A DNA stretch of 31,189 bases from the NCBI GenBank assembly GCA_900545075.1, contig UQXT01000008.1:1-31189 (forward strand). Reading direction: 5' to 3'. How positions within the stretch are numbered: the first letter of the stretch is position 1; every line of letters begins with the position of its first letter. The translations under genes and the position numbers were made by a program. Of the stretch, positions 7,638-16,400 are shown piece by piece. Under the pieces are notes generated by a model. It made no database searches. It was not told where the DNA came from and saw nothing but the letters and a program-made list of their open reading frames with translations. The DNA is from an uncultured Collinsella sp. (GTDB lineage Bacteria > Actinomycetota > Coriobacteriia > Coriobacteriales > Coriobacteriaceae).

Positions 7638-9014
7638 CTAGGCCCTCAACAGATAGCGCGCCTCGTAGGGCGCAAGCTCGAGGGTACCCGTCAGCTCGAC
7701 CGTGGGCGCATCGTCGGCAAGCAGGTCGACGAAGGAGCCGTTGAGTTCGCCGGCTCCAAAGGTATAGGGCTCGTTCACAGCATTAACCGCCACGAGCACC
7801 GTCGCGTCATCGCAGGCGCGCTCGAACAGCAGCTGCTTGTTCTGGATCACCACGTTGCGATAGGCACCGTAGTTGAGAGCACGGGCAGCCGCGTCGTCGG
7901 CCGAGCGAAGGTGCGCAAGCTGCGTGATGAACGCCGTCAGCTCGTTGGGCGCAGGCTCATCGAGCGCAGGTCGCAGCGCCCAGTCGCCATCGGGGCCGCC
8001 CTTTTCACCAGCAATTCCCCACTCGCTGCCATAGTAGACGCACGGAATGCCCGGCATGCCAAACAGCATGCCATAGGCGGGGCGCAGGCAGGACTTGTCC
8101 GTCAGGATGCTCGCCAGGCGCGGCACGTCGTGGTTGTCGACAAACGACAGCAGGTGTTTGCCGCGGTAGATGCACCACGGGTCGCCGCCAAACTGGCGAT
8201 GCAGCGAATGGGCAATCTCGAACATGTTGACCGAGTTAAAGCTGGAGTACAGGCCCTTGTAGCACTCATAGTTGGTGCAGGAATCGAGCATCTCGTCGTT
8301 GACGATCTGATTGTAGTCGCCGTGGAGCGTCTCGCCGATCAGCACAAAGTCGGGCTTGAGCTCACAGGTAAAGGAGTGTAGGCGGCGCATAAACTCGCGG
8401 TCGAGCATATAGGCGACGTCCAGGCGCAAGCCGTCGACGCCAAAGACGTCGGCCCAACGGCGCACGGACTCGAGCAGGTAATCGACCACAGCGGGATTTT
8501 GCAGGTTGAGCTTCACAAGCTCAAAATGGCCTTCCCAACCCTCGTACCAAAAGCCGTCGCCATAGCAGGAGTCACCGTCAAAGCTAATGTGGAACCAGTC
8601 CTTGTAGGGCGAGTCCCACTTGCGCTCCTGCACATCGCGGAAGGCCCAAAAACCGCGGCCGACGTGGTTGAAGACGGCATCGAGCACCACGCGGATGCCA
8701 TGGGCATGCAGCGTGTCGCATACGGCGGCAAAGTCGGCGTCCCCACCCAGGCGACGGTCGATATGGCGCAGGCTGCGTGTATCGTAGCCGTGGCTATCAG
8801 ATTCGAGCGGTGGGTTGATAAGCACAGCGCCAACGCCGAGTTCCTGCATGTAGTCGGCCCATTGGGCGACCTTCATGATAGGAGCATCGGGGTTGGGCGC
8901 GGCGTTGGCAGCCTGGGCGAGCTCATCATCGGCAACGGGTGCGGCGTTCTCGCGCGGAGCCCCGCAAAAGCCCAGCGGATAGATCTGATAGAACGTCGTC
9001 TCGTATGCCCACAT
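7638..9014 (-). CDS. Glycoside hydrolase family 13 alpha-glucan hydrolase (alpha-amylase/cyclomaltodextrinase type)
   Basis: This enzyme cleaves alpha-1,4 glucosidic bonds in maltodextrins or starch fragments. The 458-aa protein has no signal peptide, so it is probably cytoplasmic. The four GH13 regions are present: DAVFNH (112-117), GLRLDVAYM (195-203) with nucleophile Asp199, GETLH (227-231) with acid/base Glu228, and FVDNHD (291-296) with Asp296. The C-terminal ~90 residues look like the domain C beta sandwich. It lacks an N-terminal CBM34-like module, unlike neopullulanases. The exact specificity is undetermined. It heads a two-gene unit with the deoxyinosine glycosylase. Confidence 0.92.
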   Translation of the reverse strand: MWAYETTFYQIYPLGFCGAPRENAAPVADDELAQAANAAPNPDAPIMKVAQWADYMQELGVGAVLINPPLESDSHGYDTRSLRHIDRRLGGDADFAAVCDTLHAHGIRVVLDAVFNHVGRGFWAFRDVQERKWDSPYKDWFHISFDGDSCYGDGFWYEGWEGHFELVKLNLQNPAVVDYLLESVRRWADVFGVDGLRLDVAYMLDREFMRRLHSFTCELKPDFVLIGETLHGDYNQIVNDEMLDSCTNYECYKGLYSSFNSVNMFEIAHSLHRQFGGDPWCIYRGKHLLSFVDNHDVPRLASILTDKSCLRPAYGMLFGMPGIPCVYYGSEWGIAGEKGGPDGDWALRPALDEPAPNELTAFITQLAHLRSADDAAARALNYGAYRNVVIQNKQLLFERACDDATVLVAVNAVNEPYTFGAGELNGSFVDLLADDAPTVELTGTLELAPYEARYLLRA

Positions 9015-9079
9015 AGCAGCCTCCCGGTAAGCTCAACACAACGACATCCATTGTATGCCCAGCTTGCATCCTCTTCCCC

Positions 9080-9152
9080 AAAATAAGTTGCGGTGAAATA
9101 GTTCCCGCCTGGGCCTTCAGAGGCCTTAAACAGGAACTATTCCACCGCAACT
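9080..9152 (-). terminator. 67-bp near-perfect palindrome, likely MFS gene terminator
   Basis: Arms of 20 bp at 9086-9105 and 9133-9152 pair with one mismatch. Inside them lies a second stem, GGCCT-TCAG-AGGCC (9112-9125), flanked by CCTG and CAGG. On the minus strand the stem is followed by TTATTTT, so it can stop transcription from the MFS gene that ends at 9168. Its length and order exceed what a terminator needs, which suggests a mobile palindromic (REP/MITE-like) origin. Confidence 0.7.
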
Positions 9153-9167
9153 GATGAGGGGACGTGA

Positions 9168-10364
9168 TTAGGCGACGGGCTTGGCGCGGCGGATGGCCGG
9201 GAACAGCACGGTGATGGCGAGGATGACGCCCACGACGGCGATCGTGCCGCCCGCGTAGCCGATCCAAGCGATGCCCGGGCCCGACACCACGGCGCCACCA
9301 ATCGCCGTGCCCGTACCAATACCGAGATTGAACAGGCCCGAGAAGATCGACATGGCGACGGCCGACGAATCTGCCGGCGTGTGCTTGATGAGCTCGGCCT
9401 GAAACGCCACGTTAAAGGCCGTGGCGCAGCAACCCCACAGTGCGCAGACGGCAAGCACTGTCACGAGCGACGATGCGGCCGGCCCCATGAGCAGCAGGGC
9501 CACCGGCACGCCGGAGAGCGTGATAGCCAAGAACGGGAAGCGATGCCCATCGAACAGGCGGCCAAACAGCCAGCTTCCGAGCAAACCAGAGCAGCCAAAC
9601 GCCGTCAGCGTCATGGTAATGGCGCCCGCATCGACGTGCGCGACCTGCGCCAGGAACGGCTCGATATAGCTGTAACCCGCGTAGTAGCCGGTCGCCATGA
9701 ACACCGTGACCGCGTAGAGCGCGATCAGGAACGGGTTCTTGAGCAGCTCGGGCAGCTGTTTGACAGTAAAGCGCTCACCCGCCGGCATGGCCGGAAACAC
9801 CACGGCCTGGTACACCACTGCGGCGGCAGAGAAGGCCCCAACCACGGCGAATGTCATGCGCCAACCCACAGCCAGTCCGATGGCGCGGCCGAGGGGCAGG
9901 CCGAAGATTTGCGCGATGGACGAGCCCGTGGCGATCATGCTGATGGCGAGCGCCCCGTGGCGGGTGTCGACCAGGCGCGAGGCCATGATCGAGGCGACCG
10001 ACCAGAACACGGCATGTGCGCAAGCGACCACCAGGCGCGCGCAGACCAGGATGGGATAGGTCGGCGCCACAGCGGACAGGAACTGACCGAGCGAGAACAC
10101 GGCCAGCACGCCCAGCAGCATCCGCTTGAACTCAAAGCGCGAGGCGAACACCATGAGCGGCAGCGACAGCAGCATGACGCCCCAGGCATAGACCGAGATC
10201 ATGATGCCCGCCTGGGCCTCGGTGAGCGAGAACGACGCGGCGATATCAGTCAAAAGGCCGATGGGCATAAACTCCGACGTGTTGAACACGAACGCACAGC
10301 AGGTGAGCCCGACGAGTGGGAGCCACTGCTTGAGCGTGATGCCGTCTTGCCTTGCCTGAGTCAT
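9168..10364 (-). CDS. Major facilitator superfamily transporter (sugar efflux/AraJ-like)
   Basis: This is a 398-aa inner-membrane secondary transporter with about 12 hydrophobic segments. The start LPLVGLTCCAFVFNTSEFMP, the loop ASRFEFKRMLLG after TM2, and HAVFWSVASIMASRLV in TM4 resemble the drug:H+ antiporter DHA1 branch that includes SotB, AraJ and YdhP-like exporters. The substrate is unknown. I chose ATG 10364 (MTQARQDG) with GGAG upstream. A frame open to 10460 would run through the promoter. It lies downstream of feoB but has its own promoter, whose -35 lies in the feoB terminator loop. Confidence 0.9.
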   Translation of the reverse strand: MTQARQDGITLKQWLPLVGLTCCAFVFNTSEFMPIGLLTDIAASFSLTEAQAGIMISVYAWGVMLLSLPLMVFASRFEFKRMLLGVLAVFSLGQFLSAVAPTYPILVCARLVVACAHAVFWSVASIMASRLVDTRHGALAISMIATGSSIAQIFGLPLGRAIGLAVGWRMTFAVVGAFSAAAVVYQAVVFPAMPAGERFTVKQLPELLKNPFLIALYAVTVFMATGYYAGYSYIEPFLAQVAHVDAGAITMTLTAFGCSGLLGSWLFGRLFDGHRFPFLAITLSGVPVALLLMGPAASSLVTVLAVCALWGCCATAFNVAFQAELIKHTPADSSAVAMSIFSGLFNLGIGTGTAIGGAVVSGPGIAWIGYAGGTIAVVGVILAITVLFPAIRRAKPVA

Positions 10365-10397
10365 ATATAACGTCTCCAATCGTTTTGAGCGGAGGCG

Positions 10398-10427
10398 ATT
10401 ATATAGCAACGGCCCCGCATCCGTCAG
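10398..10427 (-). promoter_or_regulatory. Promoter of the MFS gene
   Basis: On the minus strand a perfect TATAAT (10398-10403) is preceded by CTGACG (10422-10427) with an 18-bp spacer, or by TGACGG with 17. The -35 falls within the loop of the hairpin that follows feoB. Confidence 0.7.
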
Positions 10428-10442
10428 TACAGATGCGGGGCC
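10411..10442 (-). terminator. Hairpin downstream of feoB (probable terminator)
   Basis: Perfect 11-bp arms GGCCCCGCATC (10411-10421) and GATGCGGGGCC (10432-10442) enclose a 10-nt loop. The T run that follows on the minus strand is poor (GTTGCTATAT), so termination may be partial. Confidence 0.6.
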
Positions 10443-10484
10443 GAAAACAATTCGATACACAGAGGTTGCGCCGTCAATTCATAA

Positions 10485-12845
10485 CTAAGCCAACCCCAGC
10501 AATATGCCCGCCGAATGCACGACAAACGCCACGATCCAGGCAACGGCAACCTGAAACGCGAATACGGCCACGGCATAGCGCGCGCCCAACTCGCTCTTGA
10601 CAGCGCCGATAGCGGCCACGCAAGGCGGGTACAGCAGCGTAAAGACCAAGAACACGTAGGCGGTAAACGGCGAAAACATGGTCGACAGCGCCGCGGGCGA
10701 CGTTGCGCCCAAAAGCACCGTGAGCGTCGAGATGACGCTCTCCTTGGCAATGAGTCCGGTGACGAGCGCCGTGGATGCGCGCCAGTCGCCAAAACCGAGC
10801 GGGGCCAACACCGGCGCGATGATGCTACCCAGACCGGCAAGCAGGCTTTGCGACTGGTCGGCGACCACGTTAAAGCGGATATCGAACGTCTGCAGGAACC
10901 AGATGACCACGGTCGCGGCAAAGATAATGGTAAAGGCCTTGGTAATAAAGTCCTTGGCCTTATCCCATGCCAGCATCACCGTCGTCTTGACGCTCGGCAG
11001 GCGGTAATTGGGCAGCTCCATGATAAACGGCACCGGGTCGCCCTTAAATGCCGTGCGGTTGAGCACCAAAGCCGCGATGCAGCCGACCACGATACCGATC
11101 AGATAGAGCGAGACCATGGCGGGAACCGTCGCCTGCGGGAAAAACGCCCCGCACAGCAAGCCGTAAACCGGCAACTTGGCTGAGCAGCTCATAAACGGCG
11201 TGAGCATGACCGTCATCTTGCGGTCGTGCTCGGATGGGAGCGTACGGGTCGACATGATAGCCGGCACGGTGCAGCCAAAACCGACGAGCATGGGCACAAA
11301 GCTGCGGCCCGACAGGCCAAAGCGACGCAGCACCTTATCCATGACAAAGGCTACGCGTGCCATGTAGCCGGAGTCTTCCAGAATGGAGAGGAACAAGAAG
11401 AGCACGACGATAATCGGCAGGAAGGTCAGCACACTGCCCACGCCCGTAAGCACGCCGTCGACAGCCAGCGAGCGCACCACGTCGTTGGTTCCGAACGCCT
11501 TGAGGCCCGCATCGGCCGAGGCGATGATGACCGCGATGCCGTCCTCCATAAGTCCCTGCAGTGCCGCGCCAATCACGCCAAACGTCAGCCAAAAGACGAG
11601 GCCCATGATCACCAGGAACGCCGGAATGGCCGTGTAGCGACCCGTCAGGATGCGGTCGATCTTGACGGAGCGCACGTGCTCGCGGCTCTCGTGCGGCTTG
11701 ACGACGCAGCGCCCACACACGTCGCCGATAAAGCTAAAGCGCATATCGGCCAGCGCGGACAGGCGGTCGGTGCCGGCCTCGCCCTCCATCTGGGTAATGA
11801 TGTGCTCGATAGCGTCGAGCTCGTTACGATCCAGGTGAAGCGCCTCGGTCACCAACTCGTCGCCTTCAACCAGCTTGGTCGCCGCAAAACGCACCGGAAT
11901 GTGCGCCGTTGTGGCGTGATCCTCAATCAGATTGGCGATGCCGTGGATGCAGCGATGCAGCGCACCGCCGTCCGAGCCATCGGGCGCACAAAAGTCCAGG
12001 CGACCGGGGCGCTCGCGGAACCGCGCCACGTGCAAGGCATGATCCACCAGCTCGCCGATACCCTCGTTGCGGGCAGCGCTAATGGGGACAACAGGCACGC
12101 CCAACAGGCTCTCGAGCAGATTGACGTCCACGGCGCCGCCGTTGGCCGTCACCTCGTCCATCATGTTGAGCGCGATGACCATGGGGCGGTCGAGCTCCAT
12201 GAGCTGCAGCGTCAGGTACAGGTTACGCTCGATGTTGGTGGCGTCGATGATATCGATGATGGCGTCGGGGCGCTCGTCGAGGATGAACTGACGGCTCACG
12301 ACCTCTTCGCCTGTGTACGGCGACAGGGAGTAAATACCGGGCAGGTCGGTAACGCTTGCCTCGGGATGGTTACGGATGGTGCCGTCCTTGCGGTCGACCG
12401 TCACGCCGGGAAAGTTGCCGACATGCTGGTTGGAGCCCGTAAGCTGGTTGAACAGCGTGGTCTTGCCGCAGTTTTGGTTACCGGCAAGGGCAAAATGCAG
12501 CGGTGCGCCCTCGGGCACGGCCGTCTTGGCAGCACGGGGCGAATACGTGTCCTCGCCGAATGCCGGGTGTTCCGTCGTGCCGATCGCGGCGTTAACGCGC
12601 GGACCCGTATCGGTGTCGTGCACGTCGACGAGCTCGATGCGCGCGGCATCGTCCTTGCGCAGCGTCAACTCGTAGCCACGCAGGCGGATCTCGAGCGGGT
12701 CGCCCATGGGGGCGTACTTCATCATGGTGACTTCGGTGCCCGGCGTTAGACCCATGTCCAAAATATGCTGTCGGAGTGCCTGATCGTCCGATGCCACCGA
12801 TGCGACGACGGCGTCCTTTCCGATCTCGAGTGTATCGAGCCTCAC
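10485..12845 (-). CDS. feoB: FeoA-FeoB fusion: ferrous iron uptake GTPase/permease
   Basis: This protein imports Fe(II) across the cytoplasmic membrane. The 786-aa product starts with a FeoA-like SH3 domain (about 1-75: ILDMGLTPGTEVTMMKYAPMGDP), which is usually a separate protein. An ~35-residue linker and the G domain follow: G1 AGNQNCGKTTLFN (121-133), the switch stretch NFPGVTVD, G3 DLPG (167-170), G4 NMMD (227-230) and a G5-like PISAARNEG. The membrane part carries the Gate motifs, VPMLVGFGCTVPAIMSTRTL and MSCSAKLPVYGLL, with the conserved cysteines, and a late TALVTGLIAKESVIST. The start is GTG 12845 behind GGGGGAGGA. The promoter overlaps a pair of GGTTAGCC repeats that suggest DtxR/IdeR-type iron repression. 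Confidence 0.97.
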   Translation of the reverse strand: MRLDTLEIGKDAVVASVASDDQALRQHILDMGLTPGTEVTMMKYAPMGDPLEIRLRGYELTLRKDDAARIELVDVHDTDTGPRVNAAIGTTEHPAFGEDTYSPRAAKTAVPEGAPLHFALAGNQNCGKTTLFNQLTGSNQHVGNFPGVTVDRKDGTIRNHPEASVTDLPGIYSLSPYTGEEVVSRQFILDERPDAIIDIIDATNIERNLYLTLQLMELDRPMVIALNMMDEVTANGGAVDVNLLESLLGVPVVPISAARNEGIGELVDHALHVARFRERPGRLDFCAPDGSDGGALHRCIHGIANLIEDHATTAHIPVRFAATKLVEGDELVTEALHLDRNELDAIEHIITQMEGEAGTDRLSALADMRFSFIGDVCGRCVVKPHESREHVRSVKIDRILTGRYTAIPAFLVIMGLVFWLTFGVIGAALQGLMEDGIAVIIASADAGLKAFGTNDVVRSLAVDGVLTGVGSVLTFLPIIVVLFLFLSILEDSGYMARVAFVMDKVLRRFGLSGRSFVPMLVGFGCTVPAIMSTRTLPSEHDRKMTVMLTPFMSCSAKLPVYGLLCGAFFPQATVPAMVSLYLIGIVVGCIAALVLNRTAFKGDPVPFIMELPNYRLPSVKTTVMLAWDKAKDFITKAFTIIFAATVVIWFLQTFDIRFNVVADQSQSLLAGLGSIIAPVLAPLGFGDWRASTALVTGLIAKESVISTLTVLLGATSPAALSTMFSPFTAYVFLVFTLLYPPCVAAIGAVKSELGARYAVAVFAFQVAVAWIVAFVVHSAGILLGLA

Positions 12846-12893
12846 GTCCGTGTTCCTCCCCCGGCGCCCACAGGGCGTTGCATTTTGTTTATC

Positions 12894-12920
12894 TTGGCTA
12901 ACCGTTTGCCATGGCTAACC
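12894..12920 (-). promoter_or_regulatory. Candidate iron-responsive (DtxR/IdeR-like) operator pair
   Basis: On the minus strand GGTTAGCCAT (12911-12920) and GGTTAGCCAA (12894-12903) form a direct repeat with a 17-bp period. GGTTAGCC is the core of the DtxR/IdeR consensus, though the second half-site is poor in both. They lie just downstream of the -10, where a repressor would block feoB transcription. Confidence 0.5.
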
Positions 12921-12932
12921 ATTTAACCACGC

Positions 12933-12962
12933 ATGATAGCGCGAACACACAACAACGTTCAA
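12933..12962 (-). promoter_or_regulatory. feoB promoter
   Basis: On the minus strand TTGAAC (12957-12962) and TATCAT (12933-12938) are separated by 18 bp, followed directly by the GGTTAGCC repeats. Confidence 0.7.
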
Positions 12963-12986
12963 TCGACAGATTGCAGCGTCGACCGG

Positions 12987-13060
12987 TCCGCCGTTCGTTA
13001 GAACGGCGGAACCAGAGGCGCAGCGTCAAATGGTTACGGCGTTTGGTAAAACGCCGTAAC
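12987..13060 (-). terminator. Two perfect hairpins between the hydrolase gene and feoB
   Basis: A 12-bp stem (13033-13044 with 13049-13060) reaches the first base of the hydrolase stop codon. A 10-bp stem, TCCGCCGTTC (12987-12996) with GAACGGCGGA (13001-13010), follows. Neither has a real T run, so they may act as RNA-stabilising or weak stop structures for the hydrolase transcript, or be REP-like palindromes. Confidence 0.5.
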
Positions 13061-13962
13061 TAAAACCCGTGGCGCTCCAGGAAGCGGAAGGCTAGGCGAA
13101 TCCAAGGACGGACTGCCACCTGCTTGTCCTCGTTGTCGACCGCGGTGTTGGCGTTGCCGAGCGAAAGGCCGTGACCACCTTGGTCAAAGACGTGCATCTC
13201 GCAAACGACGCCCTCCTCGGCCATGCGCTGCGCAAACGGATAGACCTGCGCGATCGGCGCCGTCTTGTCATCGGACACGCCCCACACAAAGGTCGGCGGC
13301 ATCTGACGCGAAACATGCGTGGTGGGGCAGATATCGGCCAAATGCTCGTCAGTGGCCTCGCCGCCCGTCACCATCGACAGGTAGTCGTTGAGCAAATCGC
13401 GCCCCGTCTTGCCGCCCGTCTTTGGCACGCGCAGGTCGATGCGCGGATCGCGCGTCTGCATGTCGCGCACATAGGCAAAGTCGAGCAGCGGATAGCCCAG
13501 CACCACGGCATCGGGACGAATGTCGTCCGGACGCGCCCCGGCAAGTGCCGCAAAGGGGCCGGTCTTCCACTGTGTTGCCAGCGAGGCGCAAATCATGCCG
13601 CCAGCAGAAAAGCCCACGACGCACACGCGCTTGGGATCGACATGCCACTCGTCGGCGTTGGCGCGCACCGTGGCGACCATCTTGGCAAGATCTGCCTGGG
13701 GGTGCGGAAAGCTCACGTCACCCGTAGAACTCGTGACATAGTTGAGTACAAAGGCCTGGTAACCGTGATCCAAAAACGCAAACGCCACCGGGTCCTGCTC
13801 ATGCGGAGCGATATGCGTAAACGCACCTCCACCGCAGATAATCACGGCAGGGCGGCGGCCATTCGGTTTATCGGGCAGCGGCTCGGCACCCAAATACGTA
13901 AACGTCGCCGGATATTCCTCGGTCGGCTCCTCGCCCCACAGCGCGCGGTTCTCGACAATCAT
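13060..13962 (-). CDS. Alpha/beta hydrolase, probable carbohydrate or acyl esterase
   Basis: This is a 300-aa serine hydrolase with no signal peptide. The oxyanion segment AVIICGGGAFTHIAPHEQ (about 39-56) stands in for the HGG motif. The nucleophile elbow is GFSAGG with Ser119. The acid is likely Asp231 or Asp232 in SDDKTAP, and the base His264 in GGHGLS. This layout matches the acetylxylan-esterase/BD-FAE-like group that deacylates sugars, but the substrate is unknown. ATG 13962 has AAGGGAG upstream. An uninterrupted frame continues upstream, but that part is only the antisense of the PTS gene. It is divergent from that gene. Confidence 0.88.
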   Translation of the reverse strand: MIVENRALWGEEPTEEYPATFTYLGAEPLPDKPNGRRPAVIICGGGAFTHIAPHEQDPVAFAFLDHGYQAFVLNYVTSSTGDVSFPHPQADLAKMVATVRANADEWHVDPKRVCVVGFSAGGMICASLATQWKTGPFAALAGARPDDIRPDAVVLGYPLLDFAYVRDMQTRDPRIDLRVPKTGGKTGRDLLNDYLSMVTGGEATDEHLADICPTTHVSRQMPPTFVWGVSDDKTAPIAQVYPFAQRMAEEGVVCEMHVFDQGGHGLSLGNANTAVDNEDKQVAVRPWIRLAFRFLERHGF

Positions 13963-14148
13963 ATGTGCTCCCTTCGCGCAAATTATGCGCCCTTGTTTTT
14001 CGTCTTCAAGCGTACCCCACTTGAACCCGTGGCACAGAAACACCCCAGCAATAAGTTTCCCTTCAACTGATATATCACATAATCCCAGCTCAGAGGTATC
14101 GCTGAGCAGCGTAGAATAGGGGCGTTGACCAAGCCGCGAAACACATGT

Positions 14149-14158
14149 GAAACGTTTC
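14149..14158. promoter_or_regulatory. LacI-family/CcpA-like operator upstream of the EIIA gene
   Basis: GAAACGTTTC is a perfect 10-bp palindrome with a central CpG, the usual core of LacI-family operators in actinobacteria. It is close to, but not fully, the cre consensus. It lies 48 bp before the EIIA start. Confidence 0.45.
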
Positions 14159-14205
14159 CGGCAAACCAAACGCGCGATATGCGCCTCTTTAAGTTGGAGG
14201 CAACT

Positions 14206-14769
14206 ATGGGTCTGCTCGATTCGCTTAAGTCCACCTTCACCTCGACCGGCGAGGCGTCCGTTCCGCCCGCAGCAAGCTTCGCCACCCGCGAAGGCGTCAT
14301 CTATGCCCCCGTCAACGGCGTGCTCGTCAACCTGGACGAGGTTCCCGACGAGACGATCGCCTCGGGCATGCTTGGCCAGGGCTATGGCATCGAGCCCATC
14401 ACCGACACCATCTATGCGCCTGCCAACGGCCGCATCGGCGCCACCACTGTCACCAACCACTCCATTGGCATGATCACCGAGGACGGTCTTCGCGTGTTCA
14501 TCCATGTTGGCCTGGGCACCGTGGAAATGAACGGCAAGGGTTTTGCCCGCTTTGTCGAGATGGGCGATGTGGTCAAGGCGGGCCAGCCGCTCATCAGCTT
14601 CGACCGCGAGGCCATCAAGGCCGCCGGCCACGAGGATATCGTGACCGTCATCGTCTCCGAGCTCGATCGTCTTAAGAGCATCGACCATGTCGGCGAGTCC
14701 GGAACGCTTATCGGCGGCAACCCGCTCGTCAAGCTGGGCGACCCGCTGCTGGTAGCCAAGACCAAGTAG
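14206..14769 (+). CDS. crr: PTS glucose-type EIIA component (stand-alone)
   Basis: This is a phosphocarrier of the sugar phosphotransferase system. It accepts phosphate from HPr and passes it to an EIIB domain. The 187-aa protein has the EIIA-Glc core: GVIYAPVNGVLVNLDEVPDE, then TNHSIGM with His85, then VFIHVGLGTVEMNGKGF with the phosphorylated His100. The C-terminal LGDPLL segment is also present. It is a single-domain protein with no EIIB or EIIC nearby, so it may serve several permeases or act in regulation. ATG 14206 has TTGGAGG upstream. A frame open from 14125 includes the operator region and is not the start. The symbol is used by family only. Confidence 0.93.
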   Translation: MGLLDSLKSTFTSTGEASVPPAASFATREGVIYAPVNGVLVNLDEVPDETIASGMLGQGYGIEPITDTIYAPANGRIGATTVTNHSIGMITEDGLRVFIHVGLGTVEMNGKGFARFVEMGDVVKAGQPLISFDREAIKAAGHEDIVTVIVSELDRLKSIDHVGESGTLIGGNPLVKLGDPLLVAKTK

Positions 14770-14806
14770 CCAGGTCCCGCGCCACACAGCCAAAAGGCAA
14801 CACGCC

Positions 14807-14840
14807 AAGCGCCCGCGACCATTTGGCCGCGGGCGCTTTT
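14807..14840 (+). terminator. Intrinsic terminator of the EIIA gene
   Basis: AAGCGCCCGCG (14807-14817) pairs with CGCGGGCGCTT (14828-14838), followed by TTTTCGTTT. Confidence 0.85.
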
Positions 14841-14950
14841 CGTTTGAAAAACCATCCCGCCAATTCCTTATCTGTATAGCCCAAATGAGCCGAGCTGCTA
14901 GAATATCGAACTGTATGGGTAACTATCATTCAACCGTTATGGGAGGATAC

Positions 14951-16354
14951 GTGAACCGCACCAAAATCGCGCAGCTCTACGCCGATGCCGAGTCGCTCGG
15001 CGGCCAGACTGTCACCGTCGCCGGCTGGGTCAAGTCCGTCCGCGACATGAAAAACTTTGGCTTTGTTACGCTCAACGACGGCAGCTGCTTCCGCGACCTG
15101 CAGGTCGTCATGAACCGCGAGGCACTCGACAACTACGACGAGATCGCTCATCAAAACGTCTCGGCCGCCCTCATCTGCACCGGCACCGTCAAACTGACCC
15201 CCGATGCGCCCCAGCCTTTCGAGCTTTCTGCCACCTCCATCGAGGTCGAGGGCGTCAGCGCCCCGGATTACCCGCTGCAGAAGAAGCGTGCAACCGTCGA
15301 GTTCCTGCGCACCCAGCAGCACCTGCGCCCGCGCACCAACCTGTTCCGCGCCGTGTTCCGCATCCGCTCTGTCGCGGCTGCCGCCATCCACCGCTTCTTC
15401 CAGGAGCAGGGCTTTGTCTACGTCAACACCCCTATCATCACCACGAGTGACTGCGAGGGCGCCGGCGAGATGTTCCGCGTGACCACGCTCGACCCCAAAA
15501 ATCCGCCCCTCACCGAGTCCGGCGAGGTCGACTGGAGCCAGGACTTCTTTGGCAAGCACGCAAGCCTCACCGTGTCCGGCCAGCTCAATGCCGAGAACTT
15601 TGCCATGGCCTTTGGCGACGTGTACACCTTTGGCCCCACCTTCCGCGCCGAAAACTCCAACACCACGCGCCACGCCGCCGAGTTTTGGATGATCGAGCCC
15701 GAGATGGCCTTTGCCGACCTTAACGACTACATGGATAACGCCGAGGCCATGCTCAAGTACGTCCTTAAGGACGTTATGGCCACCTGCCCCGACGAGCTCA
15801 ACATGCTCAACAAGTTTGTGGACAAGGGCCTGATCGAGCGCCTGGACCACGTCGCCAACTCCGACTTTGCCCGCGTCACCTATACCGAGGCCGTCGAAAT
15901 CCTGGAGCAGGCCGTCGCCGCCGGTCACAAGTTTGACTATCCCGTGAGCTGGGGCATCGACCTGCAAACCGAGCACGAGCGTTTCCTGACCGAGGAGCAC
16001 TTTAAGCGCCCGACCTTCGTGACCGACTACCCGGCAGAGATCAAGGCCTTCTACATGCGCATGAACGACGACGGCAAGACCGTCGCCGCCGCCGACTGCC
16101 TGGTGCCGGGCATCGGCGAGATTATCGGTGGCTCCCAGCGCGAGGAGCGCCTGGACCTGCTCGAGGCCCGTATCAAGGACCTGGGCATGAATCCCGAGCA
16201 GTACAAGTACTATCTGGACCTGCGCCGCTACGGTTCCTGCAAGCACGCCGGCTACGGTCTGGGCTTCGAGCGCTTGGTGATGTACCTCACCGGCGTGGGC
16301 AACATCCGCGACGTCCTGCCGCACCCGCGCACCGTGGGCAACGCCGACTTCTAA
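14951..16354 (+). CDS. asnS: Asparaginyl-tRNA synthetase
   Basis: This enzyme charges tRNA-Asn with asparagine in the cytoplasm. The 467-aa length is that of bacterial AsnRS. It has the N-terminal OB-fold anticodon-binding domain (TVAGWVKSVRDMKNFGFVTLNDGSC, abridged here), then class II motif 1 around HRFFQEQGFVYVNTP, motif 2 FGPTFRAENSNTTRHAAEFW and motif 3 GLGFERLVMYLTG. AENSNT and EFWMIEPE are typical of AsnRS. The start is GTG 14951 (reads VNRTKIAQLY) behind GGGAGGATAC. The upstream open frame has no homology. Its presence suggests direct Asn-tRNA charging rather than only the Asp-tRNA transamidation route. Confidence 0.97.
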   Translation: MNRTKIAQLYADAESLGGQTVTVAGWVKSVRDMKNFGFVTLNDGSCFRDLQVVMNREALDNYDEIAHQNVSAALICTGTVKLTPDAPQPFELSATSIEVEGVSAPDYPLQKKRATVEFLRTQQHLRPRTNLFRAVFRIRSVAAAAIHRFFQEQGFVYVNTPIITTSDCEGAGEMFRVTTLDPKNPPLTESGEVDWSQDFFGKHASLTVSGQLNAENFAMAFGDVYTFGPTFRAENSNTTRHAAEFWMIEPEMAFADLNDYMDNAEAMLKYVLKDVMATCPDELNMLNKFVDKGLIERLDHVANSDFARVTYTEAVEILEQAVAAGHKFDYPVSWGIDLQTEHERFLTEEHFKRPTFVTDYPAEIKAFYMRMNDDGKTVAAADCLVPGIGEIIGGSQREERLDLLEARIKDLGMNPEQYKYYLDLRRYGSCKHAGYGLGFERLVMYLTGVGNIRDVLPHPRTVGNADF

Positions 16355-16400
16355 TCGTCGGACGCTAGCTCGCGTCGCCACACGCCAACGCTCATCGCAC

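Noticed and set aside
13963..14808. Long N-terminal extension of the alpha/beta hydrolase
   Set aside because: This part is antisense to the EIIA gene, and a good ribosome site precedes the internal ATG at 13962.
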